From: Eutreptiella sp. 'Long Island Sound 2002'
Lineage: Eukaryota > Euglenozoa > Euglenophyceae > Eutreptiales > Eutreptiaceae
Length of the DNA: 64,000 nt
Assembly: GCA_964036045.1 (NCBI GenBank)
Contig: OZ038385.1
Span: 38,702,590-38,766,589 of the forward strand
Direction: 5' to 3'
Shown: in pieces, positions 44,279 to 54,604 of the stretch
Layout of the letters: every line of letters begins with the position of its first letter
Numbering within the stretch: the first letter of the stretch is position 1
The notes under the pieces: model-generated
Seen by the model: the letters and a program-made list of their open reading frames with translations, nothing else
Told to the model about the DNA's origin: nothing
Databases searched by the model: none
Position numbers and translations under genes: made by a program

Positions 44279-45831
44279 GTGCTGGACGACGGGCTGGACG
44301 GCGAGGAGGACGGATATTACTCATCGGAGGACGAAGACGAGATCGATCCGGAGACGGCGCCAAAAGGACTTGGGTCGGCGGCCCGTGTGCACGTGCATGC
44401 GCCGCTCTGGAGGAGGCTGGTGCCACAGGACCTCCTGAGGGCTTACAAGAAACACGCCAAAGCCAGGGGGGCCAACCTAAAGTCCCACTGCACTAAGCTC
44501 CCGCTGATGATGCGGGCCCTGCGTGTAGACGCGCGGGGGGTGAAACGCACGCGCCTCAGGCCCACCTCTCGGGCATTCCTATGCCCCAGGAATAGGCAGA
44601 AGTGTAGGATGATATTAGATGCGTCTCCCATCAACGGGGCGGACCCCAGACGGCCCTAGAAATTCACCCTCCCGGGCCTGGAACAACTCAAGGATTGGAT
44701 GCGGGGGGGGGGGTGCGTGGATGGCCAAACTCGACCCAAAGAATGCATTTTGGAGCGTCGTGCTCCCGAGGGGTTCGCGCAGGGTTTTTGTTGTGCAAAC
44801 CGCCCGGGCGGTCATACCGCTACACGCACGTGCCCTTCGGATGGCGCTACTCCCCCCTCATCTACCAGTCCCTTGTCCATGGCATCGTGGCTGCCGCCCT
44901 GCGAGGTGTGCGGGCCCGGGGGTGGGTGTATATAGACGACATTCTCGTCACCGCTCGCAGTCCATCCACGGTGCGGCGCGCGGTGCGGCTCATCATCCGG
45001 CGCCTGCAGCTGGCGGGTTTTATAATTAGCCAGAAAAGCGAAACAACGCCCACAATGGAGCTCGGCTTCATTGGCAAACACATAAACACAGAAGGAGGAT
45101 ACTTCCAGAATGCCCCAGGCGGGCTACGCAGTGCGCTCCGCGCGTGGGTAAGAGCCATGGGCCGTGGAACCATCGAGCCCCGCAGGCTCAAAAAGCTGCT
45201 TGGGCAGCTATGCTGGCTTTCAAGGCCCAATACAGGGCTCTCTTGCTTTATGGCGGGGAGCTATCAAGCACTGGACTCGGGCGGGCGGAGGTTCACACGG
45301 AGTATGGCGCGGGGTCTCAGCACGGTGCTCCTGTTCAGCGCCGTAGCGCAGTCTTACCCGCCGGACGCCCACGAGGGAGGGATGCAGCAGGTGCCAGGCA
45401 AGAGACACCTCCTGCTGTTTGCCGACACGGCGTCAGATGGAGAGCGGTTCAGGGTAGGGCTAGTAGGCAACAAGCGATTCCGCCGCTCCATACGATGCCC
45501 GGCATGGGTCACATCGCTACAGCAGGCAGAACTTTTCGGCATCTACTATGCATGTAAAGTGGCCGTCTACCGCGGCCACAGGTCCGTGGTGCTCGGCATA
45601 GACAGCGACGCCAGCAGGTTCTAGGTGGCAGGACAGAGGGCCACTGCTTGCTCTCAGGCCCACCAGAGAATTCTGAGGCGCCTGTTCTGGCTCCGGCTTT
45701 GGAGCCATGTCAAACTCGGTGTGTTTCGGGTCGATACTGCGGAGAACCCCGCGGACCCGCTCAGCCGCCTGCGTACCTTTTTCAGCAGGCGGCACGCTGT
45801 CCAGGACGCCAATGACACGCGTCAGCTCTAG
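44279..45831 (+). pseudogene. Second RT/RNase H copy, disrupted
   Basis: It matches copy 1 from the acidic linker to the end of RNase H. Breaks: the shared TAG at 44657-44659; a frameshift at the G-run (11 G here, 12 in copy 1); a net 2-nt deletion near 44805-44820 relative to copy 1 that shifts frame just before VPFGWRYSP; and a C-to-T change making TAG at 45622-45624, where copy 1 has a Gln codon in RNase H. The YIDDILV motif is preserved (about 44930-44950). Downstream RNase H sequence (DTAENPADPLSR) remains recognisable to 45831. Confidence 0.88.
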
Positions 45832-45873
45832 GAACGCAGCACACACAAATTTCTGCATCTCCATTATCTGCCT
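44280..45873 (+). repeat. RT/RNase H tandem duplication, unit 2
   Basis: Copy of unit 1 with scattered substitutions. The junction near 44263-44280 reads GCCTCACGCGCTGCATGGG and then restarts at GCTGGACGACGGG. Unit 2 carries several disabling changes and unit 1 fewer, so unit 2 looks less constrained. Confidence 0.9.
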
Positions 45874-45968
45874 TAGGCCCCTCGGAGTTTAGCAGAGGGG
45901 GGTGGGGGGGGCGACAAAGGCCAGCACAGGACCAGTGTGAGTCCGGGGCTCGCATTCGCGAGAACTTT

Positions 45969-46038
45969 GTGCAGTCGGTCCATGGAGGAAACCTGATTTG
46001 TGCATGTTCAAGGGGGCAGGGATGCAGGGGCTGAACCA
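45969..46038 (+). repeat. Split direct repeat B1
   Basis: It runs GTGCAGTCGGTCCATGGAGG ... GCAGGGATGCAGG ... CTGAACCA, and abuts A2, with which it shares ACCA. B2 at 46240-46309 is the matching copy. Confidence 0.9.
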
Positions 46039-46168
46039 TAGTTACGCAGCCCTCGAAGTAAAGTAGGTTCAGCACATACGGCATCCCCTGCACCCCCCCC
46101 CCCCTCACTCACTCATCACTCTCTCCATCTCTCCGATAGTCTCCTTTTTCATTAAGGCAGTCGGGCCC
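46035..46168 (+). repeat. Split direct repeat A2
   Basis: Near-identical to A1 (39918-40050). Differences include CTGCACCC versus CTACACCC and CACTCACTC versus CAGTCACTC. Confidence 0.92.
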
Positions 46169-46239
46169 GCCCACCCACCCATTCGTCTACGTCCCGCAGC
46201 GACGCGGGGAATCAGGACCATCACAGTCACAACAGTGCA

Positions 46240-46309
46240 GTGCAGTCGTTCCATGGAGGAAACCTGGTTTGTGCATGTTCATGGGGGCAGGGATGCAGGG
46301 CCTGAACCA
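46240..46309 (+). repeat. Split direct repeat B2 (right end of YR element)
   Basis: It runs GTGCAGTCGTTCCATGGAGG ... CTGAACCA and differs from B1 at a few positions. A 71-bp spacer with no match elsewhere in the element separates A2 from B2. Confidence 0.9.
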
Positions 46310-48073
46310 AAACGGCATCACCGTTATCGGTGGGCACGCTTGAATATCACTTTTCTTCTAGGCGAGCCAAGTAATTTGTGTCTGAAAGCTTGCACGTGTC
46401 AACAATTGTAGAGGAATGTGCAATGTGCTCAATGTTCCCCAACACAATGTGCGGGTGCTCGTTATCATCATAGATCAATCTAGCTACGTTGTTGTCATCC
46501 GAAATGTAGTCATGATCGTTTCATTTCCGCACAACCGCACCAATGAATGTGTGTTGTTTGAACAAGCATTTCACCTAAAATTAGTATACACGCTCACATC
46601 CTTGTACTTTGCATTGATGCATTCGGGAAGTGCTTCATATATGCAACATAGAAATGTTCCAGGTTGGTTGCATTCAAACATCTACAACTCGCAACTCATT
46701 CATTCAAGACATCATCCCCGCGGTTATACTCTAATCAACCCATGCGAGCAACTTGTGGTCCGGAGGATGCAATGGTCCCTTGCACGACCCTCAAGGAGTT
46801 GCTGCCTAGTGACTGATCGGACGGAGCAAGTCACGCGCAGTGGCGGCACGAAGCACGTCACTGAATCAGCCCCCCCCCCCCCCCCGCCCCCCGGGTCACA
46901 ACTACCCCCCACCCCACCCCACCCCCCAGAACAATTTTCCACCCGCCAATGATGGGCTTGGAAGCACGGCAAGTTCAAATGCGGATTCATTTTTTAATGA
47001 GCAACTGTTTGACAAACATGACTAAAAGTTTAAGAGCACCTGTTGGCAAAGATTGATCAACAAGGACTTGTAAGGCAAATAGAAGGGCTCAGGGACACCT
47101 TGGATTGCGCATCGGTATCTGCAAAGAGCTTCGGTCCACGAAGTTACCGCCAGACTACCAGGGCGCGGGCATCGCGGGCGCTACACAGTGTAGGAAAGGG
47201 GGACAAGAACATGTGAACCAACCGTTGTAACCCCCCTACAACCCTCTACAAATGTTGACAAATTGAGGCAATCTTTGTGACAATCCGTCCGACAAGTGCA
47301 CCCTTCACAACCCTCTTTGAACCTCAGCAAACGCAATTGCCTCAATGAATTCATGACATGGGTCATGCTGAGGCAATTGCAAATCCGCACGTCGCGGTGC
47401 AACGTGAACTAAGTGGCCACTGAGTCGCGCGGCCTCGTTCTCGTCCTCCTCATCGTTGATGTCCCGATTGATGGGAGCATCCCCATTCTCACTTTCTTCA
47501 ACAACTTCTTGAAACTCGGTGGCCCCGCTTGTTTGGCACAACATGCTTTGCAGTCGGCGTATGCGATTTGCCTTCTACGGCCAATAATACTTGACAAGTC
47601 TATTGGCACATGTGAGGTAACAACCCTTTGATGCCAAAGGATGGACCTTTTCTTCGGCCCATACGAAAACCAAAAGCAACATTCGTCGAAATGTTGGGCA
47701 AATAAGTTGCCTACAGCGGTGTAACTGAGGAAATAAAATAGAGGGAACTCATTCATGGTGGTGCCTGAACATGTGACTATGTCACGGAACGTTTCAGGGG
47801 TGATTAAATGTGTACTCAACGTCTGACCACCGTCTGACGTTGCAAAGCCCCAAACGCCAAACAATGACAAAGCCATGGGAAAACGGCGCATCGTTGATGC
47901 ATTGACAAGGGATACCACATTGTGTGTCCGCAAGCCAAGGATCCATAAGAAGCATGTGAAAAAGTACATGTTCGAACACAGAGCTGTTTTGGGAGGAGGC
48001 GGTGGATGAGATCCATTTTGAATTGTTCGCGAGCCAACACCAGCACATCATGCAGTTGTTTTGATAGAAACAT
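46310..48073. other. No confident gene
   Basis: A C homopolymer and CCCCAC-rich stretch lies at about 46869-46928. On the minus strand, 47409-47969 is open for 186 codons and an overlapping frame has an acidic stretch (VVEESENGDAPINRDINDEE). Neither shows a domain, and I do not call a gene. Confidence 0.35.
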
Positions 48074-48814
48074 TTGAATAACGCCTTCCATTTCTTCTGG
48101 AAAGCAATGGGCCCAGCGTATGCTAACCCAACCTTCTCCCTGCTCGCGAAGGTTCTAACCAAAATCGCTTATGAGGGAGGAAGGGTTGTCGTGTGTACCC
48201 CTGACTGGGGTTGTTCAGGTGAACACGCTTATTCGCGCCAACTGCTGGACCGAATGACTGTGGGAAGAGTGCAACTCCCCGACGGTCCCATCTATGTGCC
48301 TCAGGAGTCAGACATAGCAATGCAGGCCCCTGAATGGGCCAGTTTCTTATCCATCGTCGATGGATCCCTCAACCATGTACCCCTGTGTGATCTGGACCAG
48401 GTGCTACTGAAAGAGGTCATGGCCGAAAATCGTGGCCTGACCCTTTTTGATCTCAAAAAAAAATCTCCTGAGCACATTTCAGCCACACTTACAGGGTGTG
48501 AATCCCAAGATGACGATCTGGAACCTGCTGCTGTGAGGGAGGATGTTGACGGCCAACTGTCTGAAATCGCCAGCTCTATTCCCCCCGTTGATCCCAGCTG
48601 TGTTGAACTCAAACACAGTGCCTTCTTGGCCCAGCTGTTGCTGGAGGAGGTAGACCTGGAGTCAACCTCAGAACAAACTTCCCCTGTTGGGAAACCTGTG
48701 CTGCATATGCAGCATACTTGCTCAGGAGAACCTGTGGCTCAGAGTCCTGACGCTCTAGCGCGGCTTGCTTCTAATAATATGCCACTGTCAGAGCATGACG
48801 CTCAGGAACCATAG
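48074..48814 (+). CDS. Retroelement pol C-terminal fragment, methyltransferase-like NPPF-type region
   Basis: This is a 246-codon frame. Residues ~14-50 read AYANPTFSLLAKVLTKI then GGRVVVCTPDW. This resembles the NPPF-type motif with a following beta-strand/PDW segment in the adenine-methyltransferase-like domain located after RNase H in many DIRS-type and some other algal retroelements. Here the second Pro of NPPF is Thr. The rest (QLLDRMTVGRVQLPDGPIYV, then an acidic tail) has no named domain. No RT or RNase H remains upstream, so this is a stranded 3' fragment. It belongs to a different element from the YR retrotransposon at 39.9-46.3 kb, which lacks this domain. Confidence 0.5.
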   Translation: MNNAFHFFWKAMGPAYANPTFSLLAKVLTKIAYEGGRVVVCTPDWGCSGEHAYSRQLLDRMTVGRVQLPDGPIYVPQESDIAMQAPEWASFLSIVDGSLNHVPLCDLDQVLLKEVMAENRGLTLFDLKKKSPEHISATLTGCESQDDDLEPAAVREDVDGQLSEIASSIPPVDPSCVELKHSAFLAQLLLEEVDLESTSEQTSPVGKPVLHMQHTCSGEPVAQSPDALARLASNNMPLSEHDAQEP

Positions 48815-50320
48815 CCATCACTAAAAGAGGCCACAAATGTGTGGCACAATTTTGCTCCTTGGCCTGAACTACCTCCTCTCCCACTCGGTTTTCGGCTCCC
48901 ACCTCACATATTCCTTTGGCTACGCAAGTGGCGCATGTGCAATTTGACGTGAGTTTTTTTTGCGGGGTTTTATTGGTTTCCATGTGAATCAGGGCTTTTT
49001 GATGTTGCCAAACATGATGGTAATGTTTTTTTCTTTCTTTTGCCATTTTCTGCAATGACTTTAGACTTTAGGGGTTTTGGTGCCATTTGGTACCATGTGT
49101 GGCATCTCCTAAACACATTATGAGTGTGTACTTCTGTCAAGTGTCGCTTCTTTTTTGTTCTTTTTGCTCATGGGCCACCGGCTGCACCATTGGCATGGAG
49201 CAAGTCATGGAGCAAGTCAAACCGCCTCTACCTTCACGTGGGAACATTCAGTGCGGAATCGAACACGCCAGCTCAAAAGCAGAATTCGTTTTTGGACGAT
49301 TTCAAAAGCTTCGTTCCGGTTGTTCACGAAGCAGCTAGCGCAGCGCAGCGCCACACATTATCACTACATTATGAATTTGATAATGCCACATAAAACAGCC
49401 CAAATATCCATATTCAACCATAAATTTCACCAATGTAGCCACCCCTGAAATATGTTTCAACATACTTGGACCATGTTTGTACCAATTCTTAGTGCGTGTA
49501 AATTGTCATTTATTGCCTTTCTACAAGTAATCTTATGTGAACACAATGCTAGCCAAGCGACCAAGGGGTCAGCAACTCAACAAAGCATGGAACTTGTCAC
49601 ACGGGAGTAGCGGTGTGCAAGCAATCATTGACATTCTCGGCTTTGTACTCACCCGTCTCCCAGGAAGCATTGTATCATGTTTAATGCAGGATGCCGACAC
49701 CGCCCACCCATTGTTCCTCCTATTGTTTGATGTCGGGCAAGGGAACCAAGGACAAGAGCTTCAATGCGCGAGCGCAGACATACAAAGCTTGGCACCACCT
49801 CCACCAACAATCGCGTTTGAATTCACATCCTTGCGCGGTTGTGCTCACATCTGTTTGCGCAGTACAATCCTTGGAAGCATGGATAGGAAAAAGCAATACC
49901 GTCAAACCTCACTTTGTCATCAATGACGACCGGGGTGGTCCCATCTGGCCAGATGCAGATGTGCATCATGAAGTGCGGCTCGTCTTGAAATAATGCCCCA
50001 TATTAGATTCCATCCTCTGGACTACCCCACGTCCCATGAACGCCCATGGTTGAAACCTGCAGCAGTGGCCGGTGCGTACCTTGGTCCCATATGGTTGCCA
50101 ATTAGACAAGGAGCTTATAAATGCGAGTCGGCCGCCTAAGCATCTCTAGGCAAATTCTTAATCCATCTGTCATGCTCATCATAGTGGGCATGTAGTTTAC
50201 GGGATGCATGGGTACCCCTCCCATTGAGCAGCAACTAGAACAATGTCAAACCCACAATGCGGTGCTGTACACGATCACTTGTGCAACGCCCACCTGCGCA
50301 CCGACCCAATACCCCTATGG
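48815..50320. other. No supported gene
   Basis: Only short frames without recognisable motifs. One local repetition occurs (CATGGAGCAAGTC twice near 49193-49220). Confidence 0.4.
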
Positions 50321-50760
50321 GCCAAAAACTGGCAATTTTCGGCCATTTTTGGGTGAAAAATGGCTTTTTTTTTACGCTGGCGGCTCTGAAGCACTTGAAA
50401 ATTTTCTCCAATACCTTGCAAAGGACATGCTGTTGAGTCTAGCACCTGCAAAATAGGGTATAGACGCCTACCACGGACCACCCAATCCCCCAAAACACTG
50501 TTTCAGGCCAAAAATTGGCATTTTTTGGCTTTGTGGCGAAAAATGCGGCTTTTTTGGTGATGGTGGCTCTGAAACACATGATAACTAGATAACAATACCC
50601 TGCAAAACATGTTTTGTTCAGTCCAGCACCCTCGAAATAGGGTATGGAGCCCTACAAATGACCGGCCAAGCCCCAAAAACACTGCTTTGCGCCAAAAAAT
50701 GGCGTTTTTTTTTGCCACGTGAGATACGCACACATTTGGCACAAATTACCAAAAACTCGC
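50321..50760. repeat. ~185-bp tandem repeat (two copies plus partial)
   Basis: Unit starts at 50321, 50507 and 50691 share GCCAAAAA(C/T)TGGC, GAAAAATG(G/C), GGCTCTGAA(G/A)CAC, AATA(C)CCTGCAAA and AAATAGGGTAT. Period and internal order (A-rich TGG motif, T-run, then AAACATGTTTT) resemble the 186-bp array at 341-780. Confidence 0.8.
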
Positions 50761-50913
50761 CACAATTGAGTTGCGGCGGGCCATAAATCGCGATCACGGT
50801 TGTTTCTGGACAGATCAGTTACGGCACTCTGGTACCTCAAAAAATCCTAGGTATCCACTGCGAGCAGAGCTCTACGGGGCCCTACAAACGTCCTACGATC
50901 GTTGCCTGTCGCA

Positions 50914-51376
50914 GCAATCTTGCCGAGATTTTACTCCCAAAATTGGTTGTGATTTTTCTTTGGCATGTATGACACTGCTGGATGAAGTTTCGCCAAAAAT
51001 CCAATATCAATAACCTCTTCCTGCATATCCCATCCACGGAAAATAACTCATGACTCCTGAAATCTCATTCAGCATAGTCAGTTCCCCTGCGGCTTGGGAT
51101 GAATCGCAGTCGCCTTGCAGGCGATTTATGAGCGATCCCTCTCAAACCTAGAATATGCAAAAAATAGACCACAATAAAATTGATAATAAAATTGTACACA
51201 CTTTGGCAGTTCACAATCAAAAAGTTTATTTTCTTTACTCCATCTTTTTGTTGGCGTCAGCTATTGCACTGGCGCTATAGTACATCATCTCCTGTGAGCG
51301 TGGCTGCCAAAATGGACGGAGAATAATCTACAGTGTGATTTACATCGTGATCTATAGCCTGACCGGGGATGTTACA
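50914..51376 (-). repeat. LTR (3' LTR in minus orientation)
   Basis: It shares with the right copy CTTGCCGA, GGCATGTATGACACTGCT, ATAGACCACAATAAAATTGA, CTATAGCCTGACCGG and a GTTACA end. Its outer end is mutated relative to TGTAATC. Confidence 0.75.
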
Positions 51377-52375
51377 CCCCCACCGCAAGTCCAATGTACT
51401 CACAGTGCTTTGGCTGAAGAAAGGCCGCAAATTACAAGGCAAGCTGTCCCAAACACCATGTGACTGCTTATAAACTTACAATGGGGCAAGTTCTACTTCC
51501 GTGAAGGACCCACCTTATACCATGGCCAAGGACTCTGACTAGTCCATGCCAAGCCTTTCCTGCTCGCACCTGGTGGCAGGCTAAGACTGACTAAAGACAA
51601 TCAAATCATGCCGCTGCCTGCGTTGCTTAAAGTAGCCACGGACCATAGAGTCAACACCAAGGTCTGTGGTCTGTTGGATAAGTGATGCCTAACACAAAAT
51701 TAATACTTCACATCGGAAGGTGACCTTATCGAACCTATATTATGTCCATGGTTCCTGCCTATGGCAACCAGACGTCCTGCGAAAAGTTCAAAGGGATACT
51801 TTCTAATAGAAGCATCACAGTACAATCATGACAAACAAACATTGTACCCAAGAATCACAATTATAGTGTTTTATGGTGTTTACTCCACTTTGCTTCTGCG
51901 TGCTCAAGGCACCACACACACTGATACCTCTGAGGAGTGCAGACAGTATTGTACACCAGGAATAGGTCATAATATAAAGTGTCAGCGTGCATAACGCAAC
52001 GCTGTCTTGACCTGTCTGCATGCAGGAAAGTGGTCCAAAACAATGCACCCAATTTACTTCCACACCGGACGACTTCCAAAGCGGCACCTTATGGGTGTGA
52101 CATGGCGGTCTGCTGCTCGCCTTAAACGCGTTGTGTGGTGTGGTGGACGCACACTGCATGCAAATATATTCTCTGGCATACAGTAAGCGCCTGTGGTGAC
52201 ACTCCTGGCGTCAGTGGTTCTGACCACTGGAATCGGCAGAGAAAGCTTCAATTGCGCCCTAAGAAAGGCAATAACAGGCTTATTAGCATCCCGCGCTCTC
52301 GGATCTGAATTTTAACACACAACTCTTCTTCAGGAAGCATTGTACTTTCTAACTTCGCTCTCAACATGCGTTGAC

Positions 52376-52831
52376 CTAACACCAAGTCATCCACATTGGT
52401 TGTGGCTCTTGGCTAGTTTGGCTTTGGAAATAATTGCCTACGCTCACGAGGGTCATGCGGCTGCCTGAGACCGTGTGTCCACAGGCAATCAGCGTTCGCA
52501 ATAGTGGCGGCGCTGTGCGTAGTCGCTGGACGCATCGATCTTGGTGGAGGGATATTCCTTGCAGGCAGGCTTGTAGTGGTGCTGCCAAAGCTCGGGAAAC
52601 TATACTCACTCGGCGTTGCACTTGCACGGCTATAACTGGATGCTGCAAGGCTGATGTACTCACGCTGGGCGTTCTGTGGCTCCCCGTAATACTGGGCGTG
52701 ATGTTGCCGTCGCTTAGCAGGCTTGGCGTACTCCTGTTGCTACTTGACACACTGGAAGCGCCATTGCCGCCGCTTATCACACTTGGCGTGCTCCGGTTGC
52801 TGTTTGCATCCGCAATTAGCATGCGGATCAT
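52376..52831 (-). CDS. Ser/Thr/Asn-rich ORF inside the LTR element
   Basis: 151 codons on the element's sense strand. Near its N-terminus a 20-residue unit is repeated about twice (starting NRSTPSVIS, then NRSTPSLLS, then HRTPSV), reflecting a 60-bp tandem repeat at about 52704-52823. The rest is basic and featureless. The gag position and orientation fit, but there is no capsid or zinc-knuckle motif, so function is unknown and it could be non-coding. Confidence 0.35.
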   Translation of the reverse strand: MIRMLIADANSNRSTPSVISGGNGASSVSSSNRSTPSLLSDGNITPSITGSHRTPSVSTSALQHPVIAVQVQRRVSIVSRALAAPLQACLQGISLHQDRCVQRLRTAPPLLRTLIACGHTVSGSRMTLVSVGNYFQSQTSQEPQPMWMTWC

Positions 52832-53080
52832 ACCTTACGTGTAGCCACCGCTGCTGCGCGGGAAAGGCTTGTTCTGCGCAAGTCCCACGTCCTCATCCTC
52901 CTGGGCATAAAATCCATGCAAAGAACCCCTGTTCATTGCACTCTCCTTCATCAGTGGTGCCGTCCCCCGCGCTGTCAAACGCGGAAAATACGGCCTGGGC
53001 GTGTAACGAATCACCTCACGCCGCGCAACTCAACGCAGCCTCTTCCATTTCCGGCAGGCAGTCAACGAACACTTATAACC

Positions 53081-53555
53081 TGTAATCTTGCCGACGTTTT
53101 ACTCTCAAAATTGGCTGTGATTTTTCTTCGGCATGTATGACACTGCTTGATGAAGTTTGGCAAATCCAAAATCCATAACCTCTTCCTGCCCATCCCATCC
53201 ACAGCACATAACACAATACTCCTGAAATCTCATTTAGCATAGTCATTTCTCCTGCGGCTTGACATGAATCGAAATTGCCATGCAAGCAATTTATAAGCGA
53301 TCTCGCTCTACCTAAAATATGCACAAAATAGACCACAATAAAATTGATAATAAAAATGTCCACATTTTGACAATTCATAATCAAAATGTTTTTTTTCTTT
53401 ACTCCACCTTTTTGCTGGGGTCAGCCATTGCACTCCCGCTATAGTAGAGTTTTTCCTGTGTGCGCGTGCTCCGTGCACGTGGCTGTCAAAATGCACGGAG
53501 GATAATCTATAGCCTGATTTACATCTTGATATATAGCCTGACCGGAGATTTTACA
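53081..53555 (-). repeat. LTR (5' LTR in minus orientation)
   Basis: It begins TGTAATCTTGCCGACG and ends GGAGATTTTACA. A 12-bp insertion (GCGCGTGCTCCG near 53462) distinguishes it from the left copy. Confidence 0.75.
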
Positions 53556-53674
53556 GCCATGAAGGGGTTGGAGTGTTGATAGGGACCTTCTCCGGATCTT
53601 CGGGCCCTCTCAGGGGTCTTTCCTTTCCGGCTACGGCAATGACGGGGGGCTCGTCCGCTACCGTCACTGCTCCG

Positions 53675-53803
53675 CTATCCCTCCGCGTCCAGATCGATCT
53701 TTCTCCTTGGGGCAGCTTCTCCTTCGAAGAGCCTTCGAAGGGTGTCCAGCCTGGACCCCTCTAGCAGCGTCTTGCGCATGAGCTTCTTCTCCGCCTCTTC
53801 CAT
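53675..53803 (-). CDS. Short helical ORF (possible exon)
   Basis: 42 codons from ATG to TAG, reading MEEAEKKLMRKTLLEG, then LDTLRRLFEGEAAP. The charged amphipathic composition and an upstream CCGCCGCAG that could be a splice acceptor suggest a genuine terminal exon. I cannot link it to other exons. It lies just outside the LTR element, and its host gene is unknown. Confidence 0.3.
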   Translation of the reverse strand: MEEAEKKLMRKTLLEGSRLDTLRRLFEGEAAPRRKIDLDAEG

Positions 53804-53915
53804 GGCTGCGGCGGCTAGGGTGCATCCCTAGTACACTTCCTGATCTCGAGAGTGCCTTGGTGGCTTCCCTCCGGGTGTATGCGCCTATCATTCTGCAAGC
53901 GCAATGTACATCCCC

Positions 53916-54180
53916 AAGGCGAGTAAAGAATCATCTCAGTTCGTCGCAAATGGACCATTATTGATGGCTGTCATGACTCCCTTGTATGCTAAAATGTATC
54001 TGCAAGGTGAGTAAAGAACCATCTCAGTTAGTCCCCAAAGGACCATTATTGATGGCTGTCACGATCCCCCTTTTAGGCATGAACGTGTCTTCAAGGTGAG
54101 TGAAGAACCATCTGAGTTAGTCGCCAACGGACCATTATTGATGGCTGTCATGATTCCCTTTTTGGCGTGCACGTTCTGTT
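53916..54180. repeat. 88/89-bp tandem repeat, three copies
   Basis: Units start at 53916, 54004 and 54093 with AAGG(C/T)GAGT(A/G)AAGAA and share GGACCATTATTGATGGCTGT. Confidence 0.92.
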
Positions 54181-54339
54181 TTCACCACCCGAGAGTGACC
54201 CAATGTCTGCTCTGGCGGTACCACCCAGAAGGCGGGATTTTAGATTACTCTACTCATGGAAATAGAGTAGGTCTCTGTCATTGAAGACTAGGCTGCCTGT
54301 CATCAAAAACAGGGCTTTCAATGATGCATAGCAGCAGGG

Positions 54340-54460
54340 TTAGGACTTGTAGGACTGTTGCCCACCAGCAAGGGCAGCACTTTCACTGTTGCCCGCCTGA
54401 AAGGGCAGGTCCTTGAGTGTGGCCTGCTTAAAGGAGCGGGGCCTGCAGGAAGCCTCTCCA
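54340..54460. repeat. Short degenerate repeat with GGGCAG motif
   Basis: CAAGGGCAGCAC, GAAAGGGCAGGTCC and AAAGGAGCGGGGCC recur at ~36-bp intervals with TGTTGCCC/GTGGCCTGC between them. Confidence 0.4.
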
Positions 54461-54604
54461 GAAAGCTGCTGAATTTGCCCCATCAGGGGTCTACCAATGC
54501 AGTTTAGTACTAACCTCCAGAGACTTTGAACCGCAGGGCAGGACGTAGCTTACTGCAGAATTCACGTAAATATGATATGGCAAGGGGATATAACAGACAT
54601 CCCC

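Larger units (their letters stand above)
39918..46309 (+). mobile_element. Tyrosine-recombinase (DIRS/PAT/Kangaroo-like) retrotransposon
   Basis: The element has split direct repeats. Segment A occurs at 39918-40050 (A1) and 46035-46168 (A2). Segment B occurs at 45969-46038 (B1) and 46240-46309 (B2). The order is A1, coding region, B1-A2, B2. This layout is the hallmark of one class of YR retrotransposons (PAT, Kangaroo, Ngaro) and is not found in LTR elements. Inside are gag, a basic zinc-knuckle-like ORF, a tyrosine recombinase, then RT/RNase H in two tandem copies. All are on the plus strand. The recombinase lies upstream of RT, unlike DIRS1 and Ngaro. A, B1 and B2 share the tetranucleotide ACCA at their joining edge, a candidate crossover core. 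No target duplication is visible, as expected for YR integration. Confidence 0.9.
50914..53555 (-). mobile_element. Non-autonomous LTR retrotransposon, minus strand
   Basis: Two ~465-bp direct repeats, similar along their whole length (50914-51376 and 53081-53555), flank a 1.7-kb interior. The right repeat has terminal TGTAATC and GATTTTACA, the short inverted ends expected of LTRs. Read on the minus strand, a G-rich polypurine-like tract (GGTGGGGG, complement of 51377-51384) sits immediately before the downstream LTR. The only notable ORF is on that strand, which fixes the orientation. No RT, integrase or protease motif is present in the interior, so it depends on other elements or is a deletion derivative. 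The LTRs differ at many positions, so the insertion is old. No clear target duplication was found. Confidence 0.7.

Noticed and set aside
39918-46309. LTR retrotransposon interpretation of the A repeats
   Set aside because: The flanking repeats are split (A and B in A1...B1-A2-B2 order), the element encodes a tyrosine recombinase and not a DDE integrase, and no TG...CA ends or target duplication are seen.
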